Notes under the pieces: model-generated | What the model was told of the DNA's origin: nothing | What the model saw: the letters and a program-made list of their open reading frames with translations, nothing else | Databases searched by the model: none | Shown: positions 12,381 to 25,000 of the stretch, one piece after another | How positions within the stretch are numbered: position 1 is the first letter of the stretch | Layout of the letters: each line of letters begins with the position of its first letter | Assembly (NCBI RefSeq): GCF_002078875.1 | Contig: NC_034410.1 | Span: 102,373,303 to 102,437,302 of the forward strand | Origin: Numida meleagris | Lineage: Eukaryota; Chordata; Aves; Galliformes; Numididae | DNA length: 64,000 nt | Direction: 5' to 3' | Program-made: the position numbers and the translations under genes

Positions 12381-12555
12381 TCACAATCACAGTGGCTGAG
12401 GTTGGAAGGGATCTCTGGAAGCCATTTTGGACCAATCCTTTGTTCAGGCAGCACCACCCAGACTCCAGAACCTCTTCTGGGCAACCTGTGCCACTGTTAC
12501 CCTCATGAAACCCCCCCTGTGTCAATTTGTGTCCACCGACTCTTGCCTTGATACG
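12381..12555 (-). repeat. CR1 LINE 3'-end fragment, diverged
   Basis: The + strand reads TCACAATCACAGTGGCTGAG, GGTTGGAAGGGATCTCTGGA, then GACTCCAGAACCTCTTCTGG and GCAACCTGTGCCACTGTTAC, and ends with CCCTGTGTCAATTTGTG. These are in the expected order for an inverted CR1 3' end, with internal deletions. Short open frames across it are by-products. Confidence 0.9.
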
Positions 12556-15469
12556 CTCCATTGCAACAACTGATGTTAATAGGTCACACATTTCTGCTGT
12601 CATATCTACAGCTGTACTTTACACAATAATCTGTAAAAGAATGCAGTACATAGAATAAATGGAAGATGAGACTGGAAGGAGAAAAAAAATATCCAAAGAT
12701 TTTGAACAACCAATCAGGCATAAGGTCAATCACCAGTCTTCACAGAGACATAGGTCAAACAAGAGGACTCTCAAAGATGCCACACATCAGGTGGTTCATT
12801 TATGCTCATTTTGTACAACTTTATGGAACAAGCAGTACTGAGGATGCACATTCATTTTAAATTAACAGTTAGCCCATTTTATGTCCCTGAAGACATAGTG
12901 ACAAATTTGGTGTCATGTTTGGTGTGTGAGATAAATAATACACACATTACATGCAATAGCTTTATTGAGCAGTGATTAAAAAACAGCACTTCTCAAAACA
13001 TTTACAGTCAGTTAAAAAGTTACTCTTGTGATCACCACAAAGAGTGGATCATGGTTTCTTATAGCTTCACTTCTTCTGGCTGATTGACTTTTGCAGAGAA
13101 ACCAGGTATAAACTTCAGTTAAAGCCATCTTCCTGGTTTGGATCTCTAAAAGGCTTCTTTCTTGTCTGGTTTCTATCACCTGCTGAGTCACTTTTCTTCC
13201 CAAAAGTTCTAAAACTCCATAGACTTTAAAATTCCTTCTCAGCTATAACGTTTTTGTTGAAATTGGGCAAGAATACTTCAAAAGTTGGAGGAGGAAGAGA
13301 GAGAACTCTCTAGAAGTACGCAAAGAGACAAAAAGAGACATATTATGACTTCCCATGTCTTGTTCCCAAAGATGAGCAGGCAAGAAAAAAAAGGGGAAGT
13401 TTATTGTGGTTTCTACATGATTTTGAGGTCAAAGTACTAACACTCGTCACTGTTTTGATATTCTACTGAGGTTGTGTGGAAGAGAAATCGTGACGTTATT
13501 CTGGTCACTTGGCCAGCAGGTACACGTATAAGGGAAGTCCCACAAAAACAGTGGGCTGCCCAGCTGATCTGCTGGAGCATACATCTTAGTGCACTTTGTC
13601 ACATAAAGCTTTGCTGAATCTACATTTGGCCTCTCTAGAGTTGCTTAATATCTTCATCTGCTTTCCTGTGCCCCTCTCCTGTTTGTCTTTCTTCAAGAAG
13701 GCACTCCTTCTGCTGCCTTGTTTCATGGAAACCTTGGATTGCGACCCTTGTAAAGTTTGGAGAACAAGTTATCCTTTCTTCCTCTGATGCAAAGTTTTCC
13801 AAAGGTATGCAGAATTTCTCAGCTGAAGCATCTGACAAATAACATGACAGACAGTATTAGATTTTAATGATCAGTGGACAGAAAACTAAAAAAAACTCAC
13901 TACAATTATCCCTCATCCTTCTTTCTGTTCAGCAGCTCCCAGTTAACATAAGGAGTTCTTTCACAAACTGGTGAGTGTGGGAAGGTGGGAAATCTGCAGC
14001 TTAACTTCAGAAGGATTAATAGCAACAGGATAACAAATAACACCATCTTTGTTAAATGCAGAGGAGTTTGTCTGATAGATCACTGCTGAAAGTGTAAAGA
14101 CAATGAGAAGATGAATGCTATCTTGTCAGCCACTCCATGGCAGTGGTACTACCAGAAATTAGAGCATATGGTAATATGAAGGTGGCCTTTTGTGTCTAGA
14201 AAAACAGAGTAGCCCTTACTAAAAATACATATGGCCACATATTACCTTCCTGAAAACAATGTCAAAATGATGCCAGAAGGTAAAGCTGTATTTTTAGCGA
14301 GCTCATTCTGAAACTCCAGGAGCAGAAAATATGTTTGCCACAGATTACTTCCACAAACTCTTTCAAAGACAAATCTTTGTGCCAGCAACAAGCCATCTCT
14401 ACCTTTTTTCCATCCCTGAATCCAAAATCCAACATGAAAATCATGGGCCTGGATTCACTGACAGGAAACCCAATGTTTACATTACAAGTCTATGTGCTTA
14501 TCCACAAAAATCCTGTAGTTCAAACGATCAGCTTGGATTGCTGATGAGGAGGATTATTTTAATTTCTTTATGTATTTCAATTAAAAGCAGGAGTATTGAT
14601 TTCAGTGCATTTCTTCAGTTAAAAGCACAGTGATTTATGTTGCTAAAATGCTGCCGCATGCTCTGCCAAAAGCATGCATTTGGGAACATTTTTGGGTTGC
14701 TTAGTCTTTTCTCTCTTCTTTCTGCCTCTAAGTGCCAGTGCCTGCTGTTGAAACAAACCAACTACTTCAAAAGGCAGTTCTTGTTATGCCTTTGTGAGTT
14801 TGGCAGTCTTGGAGAATGGAGGGGAGGAATAGTCAGAGGGGAAAGGTAGATTCAGTGCCCATGAATAAAGAGGGGAAAGAAACTGTAAAGGTAAAACAGT
14901 ACACCTACCTGAACGCTATTCGTGCTCCCAGGGACACCATTTCAAGATTCATCTGAGGTCAGACACGTTGAGATTCAGGGAACCACCAGCTCTTCGGCAC
15001 CTGAATTTTGTGACTCCCGTTTCCATGAGCTCATTGTCAGCCTGCACCTTTACGGCTCCTTCCAGAATGGTGCTGTGACATGCTCAGTGTCACCTGCTGA
15101 GATACGCCGACCCTGGCATTCAGCTCTGCGCATCCACAACAAGACAGAGAGCAGCCCCAGATTCTTACTCCTGTTCTTCGGCTGGCTTCACAGTTGCTAG
15201 TTGTTCTCTCCTTTGTTCGGCACTTTTGATTCTCTGCTACAGTGAATTTCTGCAAATCTTTTGCAACACCTACATAAACATCTTTATTTCTGCAGTAATT
15301 TGGCAGTGTGCTTGCACTGCCCCTTCTCTTCTCAGGACCACAAAACCGAGGATGTTCTTGTATTATTAATGAAGGACTGTCTGCATTGCCACAGGTAATA
15401 CGGTATTCACATGAGCTTCACATTCATGGAAAAAAGTGATACATAACTTAAGCTACTTACAGAAGCAAT

Positions 15470-15690
15470 TATGCTTGCTGAGCATCTACTCCGGACGTTA
15501 CCAACAGGACCCCAGACTGAGCACAGCTGCTCACACGGACATGCTAGCACCAGATCGGCTTTACCAATGAACTGTTGGTGTTACGTGCACTCCCTCCTCC
15601 CCTGCCAGCTAAGCAATTAACAGTGTAATTATTATTGAACAGTTATGCTGGTATGGTTCTGCGTGTACAGAAGTTGTGAAGCTTAAAAAG
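15470..15690. promoter_or_regulatory. candidate conserved non-coding element in intron 4
   Basis: A complex, repeat-free stretch has CpGs ('CTCCGGACGTTACC', GATCGG, TTACGTGC) next to a homeodomain-type cluster ('AAGCAATTAACAGTGTAATT', ATTATTGAACAG). CpGs are otherwise scarce in this intron. No exon signal is seen. Conservation is not demonstrated. Confidence 0.28.
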
Positions 15691-15794
15691 AAAAGGCACA
15701 CCTTTCTGCTGAGTCAGGAGTTCTCTCATTAGGTGCATGGCAACACACTGAAGAAGAGCAAAAGAGGCAAAGCTGCACATCTTTCCTTGAATAT

Positions 15795-15980
15795 CACCTT
15801 TCCCCTTCCTAGTGCTTTACAAAAAATGTATAGTAATTAAGCATGGTGACGCACTTTCAGAAACTATCAAAATCATGTTCTCAATAAGGAAAATGAAGCA
15901 GAGATGTTCAAGTGAATTTGTCCAAGCTGCCAAAGCACATGAGTGACAGGAAAAGAACTTCTGTCTAGTTCTCAGTTCAC
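15795..15980 (+). repeat. MIR-type amniote SINE remnant
   Basis: The order is that of a MIR-family element: 'CCTAGTGCTTTACAAA', then 'GAAAATGAAGCAGAGATGTT', then 'TTGTCCAAGCTGCCAAAGCA', then GAGTGACAGGAAAAGAACTT and TTCTCAGTTCACTATC. The core words (gtgctttacaaa, tgtccaaggtcacac, gagtcagtggcag, gttctagttcact) are present in decayed form. Confidence 0.6.
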
Positions 15981-18845
15981 TATCATATCAAACCTTGTTC
16001 TTCACTTTTAAACATTAAGTATCACCAAGATTATTATTCTAGCCTAATAGCATACTTGCAGTAATTTAGGATTTTTACAAGAAATCTACAGCCTGAATTC
16101 AGCATCTCATTAAGCTCAAAGAATAAATTAGGGATTTACTAATTTAAAAGCTCTTTCAATAGCTATCTATCCATAGTTGAATTGTTCAAGTTTGTCTGTC
16201 TAAAGACAATCGTACAATCACATCCTATCATGTTATTTTGTACAGACTAAAAAGGAAGGTGTTCTAGCTCAAGCATAAGAGTACTTGGCCAAGAAGCCAG
16301 AAACTGTGTTTACTGCTATCCTTTCTCTTAAAAAGGTATCTTCCAGCACTCTTAGCACAGTAATCTTTTAATTGAGTAACAAAGGGTATTCAGCACTGTT
16401 AACTGTCTGATACCTATTTTATATTTTTCTTGCTTCATAAGTGAACTATTATTTACTTGAAGCTTGACAACCCAAGCCAACAACTCTAAACAATGCAAAT
16501 GAAACCTTCACTCCTTAATAATTTTTTTTTGGTTGAAAATTTCTCCAAAATAACATATTTAAGTAGCCTTCTTCAATACCTCATTCAATTCAACAAATAT
16601 TCTTCCAGTGCAGTAGCAAAGCCACTTACTAACAGTAAGTTTTAGAAATCCGATTTATTTTTACTGTTTCTGTTATATGCTTATGTTTTCATTCCTCTCA
16701 GCCTGGATAACAAATCTATAGTGTTGAGCATTTGTGCATTACCACTTTGAATTTTGATTCTCATTTTAGTAACGCTCACATCACTACAATTTGAAATAAT
16801 ATTTGTTAGAAAATTAAATTATCTTTCAAGATTTTATAAACACGCATTTATAGTTTCCAAAAGTACTAATGCTTTATCAGGAACTTGATAGCTTTTTGCC
16901 TCCCTGGAGAAAAGAATCTGAAAGTCTAGGTTACATATGTGAAGACAGAACCACAGGAACTGAAAAATCAGTTTAAGAGCTCTGAATGGAGGCAGAAGGC
17001 AAATTGTTATTCGAAAGCATGCAAATGCTACTCAAAAATCTTGCTGTAGTTAAAAAGGCTTTTTCATCTTACATACATTTCTAAGATAAAAACTGAAAAG
17101 AGCAAGAAAAGAAACATGAGGCCAATCAGGAGATACAAGAACCCTGATTATACCTGATCCAAGTACAAGAAGATTCCCTGAGGACACTGAACGTAACTGA
17201 CCTTATATCTCTGCAGAGAATGCCTAAATCTCATTTTCCTTAGTTTACAAGCAAGAGAAAGTCAAATTGGTAACATGTTATCGTGTTAACTGTCTTAACA
17301 TGTATGATTCTGTTCATGCTCGAGGTAGCAGGAATTGGCTTCCAACATGACTGGGAAGAGAGATATCAAGCAGTCTTTTGGGGAAAGATGAAAGAAAATA
17401 GGATGACTCTGAATCTATCAAAAATTTGTAGCTTGTCATTGGATGATTCCTACTCAGCAGCAATACTACAGGACCATCAATGACCTAAAAGTGCAATAAT
17501 GGGAGCCACTCCTTTTCCCTCTTCTTTGAAAAGGTTTTCCTTAGACTTGCAGTTCTCAGTCTAACAAACTGCTCCTCCCATAAACTGTACATCATGTCCC
17601 ATTCCCCAGGTCTCATCCATCACCCCCCAATTTGCACACTGGAGATGCAGATATCATAAAAGCATGGAGTCTTTCTCTGGTGGATGCATCCTGAGTGGTA
17701 TCACACTTTCATCTCCCAAATGGATTGTTTCTCCTGGCAACACACCCAGTGTACTCAGTGTTCACCCAGCTATGTTCTCAGTAGCTCCACACTTACCTCT
17801 TGGACCATGCATCCTTATGTAACATCCCTCCTTCTCTCTGCCTCCCCCCTACCCTCCAGCTTGCACATGTCTACTGGGTGACAGGCTAAGAGATTTCTTA
17901 CCCAACAGATGGGCTCACAAATAGGGAGTGATGAAAGTGATGGAAGAGCAGCTCTTTAACCACAGGGTACCCGTATGCATTCACAGTGATGCGTTACAAC
18001 ACGCTCACACCATTACAGGTTATAAGCTTTCTTGAAACAAAAGCTATTATTTCTTTTAATTTGTTTGTGCTGTGTTTTAAGGCTTCCAGAACTATAACGG
18101 GTTATTATGCAAAATACCATGCCTAAAATATTAACTCTAGGTCATTCTATTGATAACATTTCTGAAGATCAGATAAAACAGATTCCCTTCAGTCAGTAAA
18201 TGACTCCCCTACCTTTCCCCACTTCTCCCCATAAAGGCATTATTTTTTGGTCACTGGTGTCTGAGGAAGCAGACGAGATCTTTTAAGATTTTGGCCCTTT
18301 CTTTTTTTTCTGAAATGTAGATTTATTTTCTAAGTTATACTGCATGAATGGGATTACATTCATCAGGCACTAGGTGCTTCAGCAACATCAAAATCTGTTC
18401 ATCATGAATGGAAAGAAAAGTAAAACAAGGAACTGCATCTGAAAGATGCATTTCCCAGTTTACCTTAGGCTAGTGTTGCACTTCTATTTAATCCAAATAT
18501 GCTGTAAGTGGGAAAATGAATGTCTACAACACAATTTACAAAGAAAAAAACCCATCGCAGTTTGTTGTTCACAAATATTTTTTAAAAATCTACCCCTTAT
18601 GCCAGCATTTTGGCTCACTGTGTTCTACTCCTCCGTCATTAATGCTCCCTGCCGTAAGCACCAACTCCTAGCTGGGGATTCCAACGCATTAACAGAGCTA
18701 GGGTAAGATTCCAAATCTCAGTTGTGCTGGCATGAAGATAGGTCTCCTCAGTGATACAGAAGACAATATCCTAGGGAGACTGGAATTAGTCCTATTCCGC
18801 AAAATTCAATCCAAGATGTAAGGCATATCAAGAAGCAAGTAATTA

Positions 18846-18980
18846 CTAGCTAATGGCTACGGATGGAAATGTAACATGGTTCAGCCTAAGAATTTCATGA
18901 CAAGTGACAAGATGACTTGAAAAAAGGGGGATTTTTTCCAAAAGGATGGAAGGTGTCAAGAGCAAAATAAAAAGGGTTAC
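18846..18980 (-). other. ZNF521: in-frame read-through past the exon 4 donor
   Basis: Directly after the donor the minus-strand frame stays open for 44 codons ([14 protein letters not shown]...) and ends at a TAG at 18846-18848. The peptide is hydrophobic and unlike the rest of ZNF521. If intron 4 were retained, or the transcript ended inside it, the protein would lack the finger in exon 5 and the last fingers. Use of this extension is not shown by the sequence. Confidence 0.35.
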
Positions 18981-21900
18981 CTCTTCAGTTTGGGAGGGGC
19001 TGATTCTGGGCATTGGAGATACTTGTGGTGTTTTCAGCTGTGTACTGTTGCTGTCTGGAACAAGCTCTCTGTGGATTGACTGAATATGGTTTTGGAGTTC
19101 ACTTTCTGATTCAAATTTAACATTGCAACTAGAACATCGAGTCTTCAGTCCCCCTGCCTTGCTTTTGTTCTCAATGGAACTCAAGTTCTCATTTTGGCCC
19201 ATGCCTTGTCTGTTACTGCTTGAAGGGATGTTGACACTTGGACTACCACTTTTACTGAGATTAACACAGCTAGCACACAGACCATATGGCAGACCATTGA
19301 TGTCAAGTTTCACTAAATCCTGTTTTGAACGGAATTCCTTCAGGCAAGAAGCACACTTGTACAGTTTCTGGAGATGCTGTGCGCGCCCCGTGGACTGCAC
19401 GGCAGAACCATTTCCAGTTTTCTGCATGTGGAATGTGCCGTGAATTTTCAGTTCCAACGTGGAGGTCACTGTCTGCATGCACACCACGCAGCGGAACCCT
19501 GTCAAAGAGTTCCTCAAGTCAGGGTGCATCTGGCAATGCTCTAAAAATTCCTCCTCGCTCTGGAGAGGCATCTTGCAAATCCTGCAGTTTCCAGTGTCCA
19601 GGCTCTTACTATGTGTGACTTTATGTTCAGTAAGAGTCAGAAGGGATGGAAACCGCTCGCCACAGATTGGGCACATATAATGTTTCACTGGTCCCAAGTG
19701 TGTCTGCATGTGTTCTCGGAGCCCGTTTTCAGAGAAGAATGTTCGAGAACACACATTACACTTGTAATTCCCTTTAATGAGTTCAGCCTTTTTCTTCACT
19801 ATGGCACTTTCTCCAGGTCGAATGTTGTGGTCTCGAAGCTGGTGGTTTTGCAGGAGAGTCTCCATGGTGTAAGCTGCTCCACAAATGTCACAGCCATACA
19901 TAGGCTCAGATGTGTCCACATCTTCTTCGCTGCCATCGTGGCTGTTATGGGACTCCTGGCTATTTGTCAACAAGGTCTGGAGCTCAACTTCCTCTTTCTG
20001 AACCTGCTCAGATGCCCCATTCGTTCCACAGTTTGGAGTTTTTGTTTCAAAAACACAATGTTTTTCCCTTAAGTGCTTTTCCAGCAGGATGATAGCATGG
20101 AAAGCTTTGCTGCAGAACTTGCAGTTGTACTTCTTGCTGTGCGTAGTAATGTGGCACTGCAGCTCCACCTCTGTACCAAAGGACTCACCACAGAAGATGC
20201 ACTTGTGCACTTTGCCTTGGTTCTCCAGGTGGTTGTGTTTAACATGAAGCTGCAGGTCAGTCTCATTGCGGAAATCCCAGTTGCAAGACGTACATCTATA
20301 TACCTTCTTCTCATTGCTGTGCTTCACAGCCAAGTGTAGTTGGATAGAGACTTTGGAGTCAAAAACCTCTTGGCACAAGGTGCAGCGGAAGAATACAAAT
20401 GTATGCATGTCTAGTAGGTGTTTCTGCAAGTCATCCACAGAAGTAAACTGCTTGTCACAGCTTTCACAGATGTAGTAGGTTGAGGTGATCATGAAATGAA
20501 TGGTAACATGCTTCAGCAGGGACTCTTGATTTGGAAATTCCTTGTTGCACTGAGGGCAGGTCAGTTTTGGCAGGACAGTATCAAGATGTGTTTTTAAATG
20601 AGTCTGAAAACCGTCCAAGGAAGTATACTTAGCACCACATTGATTGCAAATATATTCACCTGCAGGACGAGGAGGAGCACCTCCAACTGCCTGCATCATT
20701 TTTAAAGAGGTCTGCTCAATGGTTACAGGAGATAAGGGACTCATGGCTCTGGATTTTTTTCCATTGTGGATGTAATTCAGTGCCAAAGGAATGTTCTTAT
20801 GGTTCTCCTTGATATGCTTGTTCAGCTTAAGAACACTATTAAATATTGGAGAATTTGTACAGTAAGAACAAGAATACACTTCCACTACTGGATCTTTTGG
20901 GGTTCCGAGCACGGGGGAACCAAAACGGGAACTGCTAAGATCACAATGGACTTGTCTAATATGCTCTTCCAGAGAAGAATCTGTAAGAAACCCCATGTAG
21001 CAATGGGGACAAAAGAACGCATTACTGTCCTTAGCAGCAGGGTTAGCAAATCCATGAGAACATCGGATATGTTCCTGAAGAGTGTTGAGGTCATTGAACA
21101 CTTCAGAGCAGAAGTTGCACTGGTACACCATGGCAGGCATGGTGGAAACAATCAGCCCTGGATCCGGAGCTTCGTGGACTTGCTTAAGATGTTCGTTCAG
21201 ATTGTAGAGAGATGGCAATACCTCCAAACAATACTGACAGATATGGGCTTGTTCGGGCTTATCTAAATGCATAGTTTTCAGGTGTATCTGCAAAACTGCA
21301 AGGCTGGAAAATAACTGTTTGTTGCAATAAATGCAGCTATAGGTAACTTTTGCTTGTTTACTTGAAGGACCAGTGATATCTGGCACTTGCTGAGCTGCCC
21401 GCTTCCTTCCACGGCCTTTTGGTATAGGGGGAGCCGTTTCCACCATTGTTGAACTATCCACTGAGAGATTGGAATCTGGAGTGGTACTTGAGACTGAGGT
21501 GTAGCCAACAGTTACCAATGACGGGCTGTTGCTGTGGTTGCACGATTCCGGCTGCTGGTGACTGTCCATGTGGCTGTACAGCTCTTCCACAGTGTGAAAG
21601 TTCTCAGAGCAAATGCTGCATGAATTCTTCTTCTCACCATTATGAGCCTGCTCCATGTGATTCACCAGAGATGTTTCCTCTACAAAGAGTTCATGACAAT
21701 AAACACACTGAAGAGCAGATCGGTCTTCATTAGGAGAACACTCAGGGTGACATTCCGCAATATGCTTCTGAAGATCTTCAGGAAAATCAAAGCCTTCTTC
21801 ACACTGACTGCACTTCTGAGTGTCTTTCATTTTCCAGTCCTCCATCCGGGAAGCAGACTGAGAACCATCTTTGTTCCTCTCGTGAACCTGCATGTGACCG

Positions 21901-22333
21901 TGCAGCGAACTAGATGACAGAAATCCACGTCTACAAATGGCACATTTATATGGCTTGTTGGACGTATGAGTCTTTAAGTGAATTTTAAGATGATCACTCC
22001 TTGAGAATGCTGCATCACACTCACTGCAGTGATACTTCTTGTCTCCCGTATGAAGCTTTATGTGGCGGTCCCTGCTTCGTTTGTGTTTGAAGAGACGACT
22101 ACAATATGTGCATTTGAAAGGGAGTTTGTCACTGTGACTTTGCTCGTGGTGCTTTAAGTAGCTGAGGCGGCTGAACGATTTGTCACAAAACTGGCATTGA
22201 TAGGGCAACCCTGGGCCTCCTTCCTCTTCACCAAAATCACAACCTTCTCCATGGCTCGGGGAAGTCTGGTCCTTGCTAGAAGGCGATGATGCTGGCCATG
22301 AGCAAGTGGGGTCATCCTCAACATCCACTCCAT
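18981..22333 (-). CDS. ZNF521: ZNF521 exon 4, giant zinc-finger exon
   Basis: ZNF521 (EHZF/Evi3) is a nuclear multi-finger regulator of haematopoietic, neural and mesenchymal progenitors. It antagonises EBF1, takes part in BMP/SMAD responses and recruits NuRD through its N terminus, which is encoded upstream of this window. This 3353-base exon encodes about 1117 residues from the codon for D in [13 protein letters not shown] to SPSQTEE. I count 25 classical C2H2 fingers, starting [17 protein letters not shown] and ending [17 protein letters not shown]. One further unit (CASCLKEF...LCASC) has cysteines only. A basic run GRGRKR is a likely nuclear localisation signal. The sequence is nearly identical to human ZNF521 as I recall it, and clearly not the paralogue ZNF423. 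The acceptor TTTCTTTTTCATTTCAG ends at 22334, splitting the D codon (phase 1). The donor is GAG/GTAACC (phase 0), with C rather than G at +5. No frameshift or stop is present. Confidence 0.98.
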
Positions 22334-24170
22334 CTGAAATGAAAAAGAAACACGTCCACAAGCTTAATCCCTACAGGTCAAAGGAGATATCAGATACACA
22401 TGAACAACACAGATCTGCTACTCCTAAATAGCTAAAATGTATTCAACTCAGACTAGGGTATTTCTTACACCTGTATCAAACAGCTTCAAGACCACATTTA
22501 TTTTTATCAGACTGTAAAACATTAAAAGTTATTAAATAGTTCTATGCCTATATTACCTTTTTATTGCTTTTTTATCATTTTTTCTCAGTTGCAGGATATG
22601 TATTATACACTGACACATTTATTAAAATGCAGATTTTAATATATTTAATGTTTCTTTTGTATCCACTGGAAAATGATTTGCATGTTATGTATGTGAGCAT
22701 CTGAAGAGTCAAAGGAAAGGAGAAAATACTACAGAAATTATCTAAAATTAATATAGTCAATCCACACTCCTAATATTTATTAAAAAAATTCCCTTTGCTT
22801 TGTCTCAGTTTTTTTTTTCCCTTGAAGTTGATTTTGACTGTAGGCTATTACTGAGAGAGACTTGGGTGTTATTCTAAACAGTAATACAAAAAATTACAAG
22901 GAAGGAACAGGACAACAGTATAAACAGTAATGTTTTCCCTAATAATGTGCAACCAGATTTCTCCAATAACTGCAATTCAGTTCCTGAAAGCTGGCAGCTA
23001 GATCATTAAATGTTCAAAACAAACTAACAAACCAACAGCCAAGATGAAGGAAAATTAGAAAGTTTCACAAGGGTTAGATGTGAACAGCATTTTTTTTTTC
23101 CTTTTTCAAGTTCAAGAGGTTGCCCACCATTTCTTCCTTTTTGCAAAAGCCTCAGCCAGCTGAACTTCCTTTGTCTAGGAGAACCTGTACTGTGAGGTGA
23201 TCACAGACAAAGCAACTTGTGGAAAACTGGAAACAGGAAAAATGATAAACAATTACGATAAAAGCTGAAAGATTTATGTGTAACAAGGAAAAGACAAAAC
23301 AGGAATGCCAGACAGATGATAAACTAAACCAGTTATCCATGATATAATCTCACCTTTACACAGGGCAAGTCATAATTTTTTTTTTTTACCAGGTGTGCTC
23401 TACCATTTTTACACCTTTTGTTTTAAGCATAAACAACAATGCTACAATGACTACAACTCATGAGAATGCTTGAAAGACCACTCTAAATCAAATAATCCTT
23501 TTATTCCATTCCATGGGTAACGCTTGGTGGTTTTCTTCCTTTTAAAAGTAAAATTAATTACAGTAATAGAGCAGAAAAAGACAAGATAAACCTTGTAGAT
23601 GTAGAAAAACGTCTTTCTTAGGGTACTCTTGAAAAACGCTGTTTCTTCCCATCTCCATCCTTCTCTCAAAGAAACTGCTACACTAACATAGAAGTTGGAG
23701 CTGGCCAATATTATGTAAACAAATTCCAAGCCTGTTTTCTTTAAGGTAACAAGATTTTACTAGATGATCAGCCTCTTGCTTATCCACAGGAAACAGATGA
23801 GTATTCGTTTCTTTCCTGCATCTAGAAACTGATGACAACACCATCTCCCTATCAATGCCAGATGGTAACCATCGAACTCTGAGAAAACAACCAAACACCA
23901 TTCCTGGATCCTTGCCCACTGACACAATTCTTTTCAGCGTAAGCTGAAATTACATGTTTTTTACCCTTTTGTTTACCTCTTGAAGGAGGTTCACAAAGTA
24001 CACTCACCTTTTTCATGCATGCACACATATAAGGACATACGTAAGGATATGTACCCCAGTATATATCTGCATTTATCTATGTATGAATCTGCACTAGTTA
24101 TAGTTAAATAAGAAAGGAAACTCAAGCACCCCAAACTTGAACTGAAAGCAAAGGTGCCTGTCTTGTTAAG

Positions 24171-24180
24171 AAAAAAAACA

Positions 24181-24225
<45 letters not shown>

Positions 24226-24230
24226 AAAAC
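24171..24230 (+). repeat. (CAA)n microsatellite
   Basis: About 14 uninterrupted AAC/CAA units are flanked by short A runs. It is the longest trinucleotide repeat in the window and is likely length-polymorphic. On the minus strand it reads as a poly-Cys frame, which is an artefact. Confidence 0.95.
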
Positions 24231-24954
24231 CAAGAAAACCCAACCTAAATTAAAATTCCTTTCCTCCAACGAAAGTACTGTTATCTAGTAAAATGCTTTG
24301 CAGTGTACTAAAGCAACATTACTTACTGTCATACATACTAAATGATACCGGACAGCTGAGTTTTCAAGTTGGTACATTAATGACTGGAATATTCATGGGA
24401 GACTTTTGATGCAGATCTGTGTACTGCCCTTTCAAATTGCTGGGTTTGACTCTAAAATTGGAAATGATCATAGCATTGGAAAAATTACTCACAGAAAAAA
24501 AATGTTAACTTTCGTTACATTTTATTTCAAATGAGCAATTTCAGCCAGGTTTCTTAAGTGGAAAAGCTTTTGTCCTTTAAAAATCAAATATATTTCTGAC
24601 ATATGGACATTGCCAGATGATAAACAGAAATTTATGTCAAGCAACTGAGCAAAGAAAAATAGCCTGCAACTGCCTAGGACACATATTTTGTAACCAACTT
24701 TAGTATTAAAATGTATATCCCATTCAAAAATGATGTATTATTGTATAAATGTTTAGAGGAATATATAGTGAGCGTTATAAATGGTGCATTATCACTGACA
24801 TGGTAGTAAATCACTTTCTTCTTGTGTCCCCTGCCTGCCTGGTTTTTCCTCTTACACAACTATTCCCTTTGGCTTGTGAGCCCCAGTAGGACATCAGAGG
24901 ACATCAGACTGGCAGCTGGGCTGGGATCAAGTGCTGAGCATGACCACAGGACAA

Positions 24955-25000
24955 GCAACATCCAGACTCCAAAACCTCTTCTGGGCAACCTTTCCCCCAT
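24955..25000 (-). repeat. short CR1-like fragment
   Basis: 'CATCCAGACTCCAAAACCTC' followed by TTCTGGGCAACCT is the same phrase found in the clearer CR1 at 12381-12555. No 3' terminal repeat is present. This is either an internal CR1 scrap or a strongly decayed copy. Confidence 0.55.

Larger units (their letters stand above)
3316..18980 (-). other. ZNF521: ZNF521 intron 4 (complete, about 15.7 kb)
   Basis: This intron separates exon 4 (donor GAG/GTAACC at 18981/18980) from exon 5 (acceptor TTTAG at 3316). I see no coding exon in it. Contents, left to right on the + strand: MIR-like fragments near 3430-3500; an old amniote repeat tail at 3650-3720; a purine-rich GAAA tract at 4561-4605; A16 at 5293-5308; a GC-rich unexplained block at 6240-6990; an ancient LINE fragment at about 7860-8340; candidate conserved elements at 8810-9130 and 15470-15690; CR1 tails at 9964-10085 and 12381-12555; and a MIR-like SINE at 15795-15980. 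The rest is AT-rich unique sequence. Confidence 0.9.

Noticed and set aside
19123..21917. Several open frames on the + strand and in other frames inside ZNF521 exon 4
   Set aside because: They are shadows of the constrained zinc-finger frame and their translations resemble no protein family.
22334..22361. A methionine start for the large zinc-finger frame at 22361 (MWTCFFFIS)
   Set aside because: These nine codons are the polypyrimidine tract of the intron. The CAG acceptor ends at 22334, and the known protein continues upstream into another exon.
23991..24269. A minus-strand frame with a poly-cysteine run
   Set aside because: It is only the translation of the (CAA)n microsatellite.
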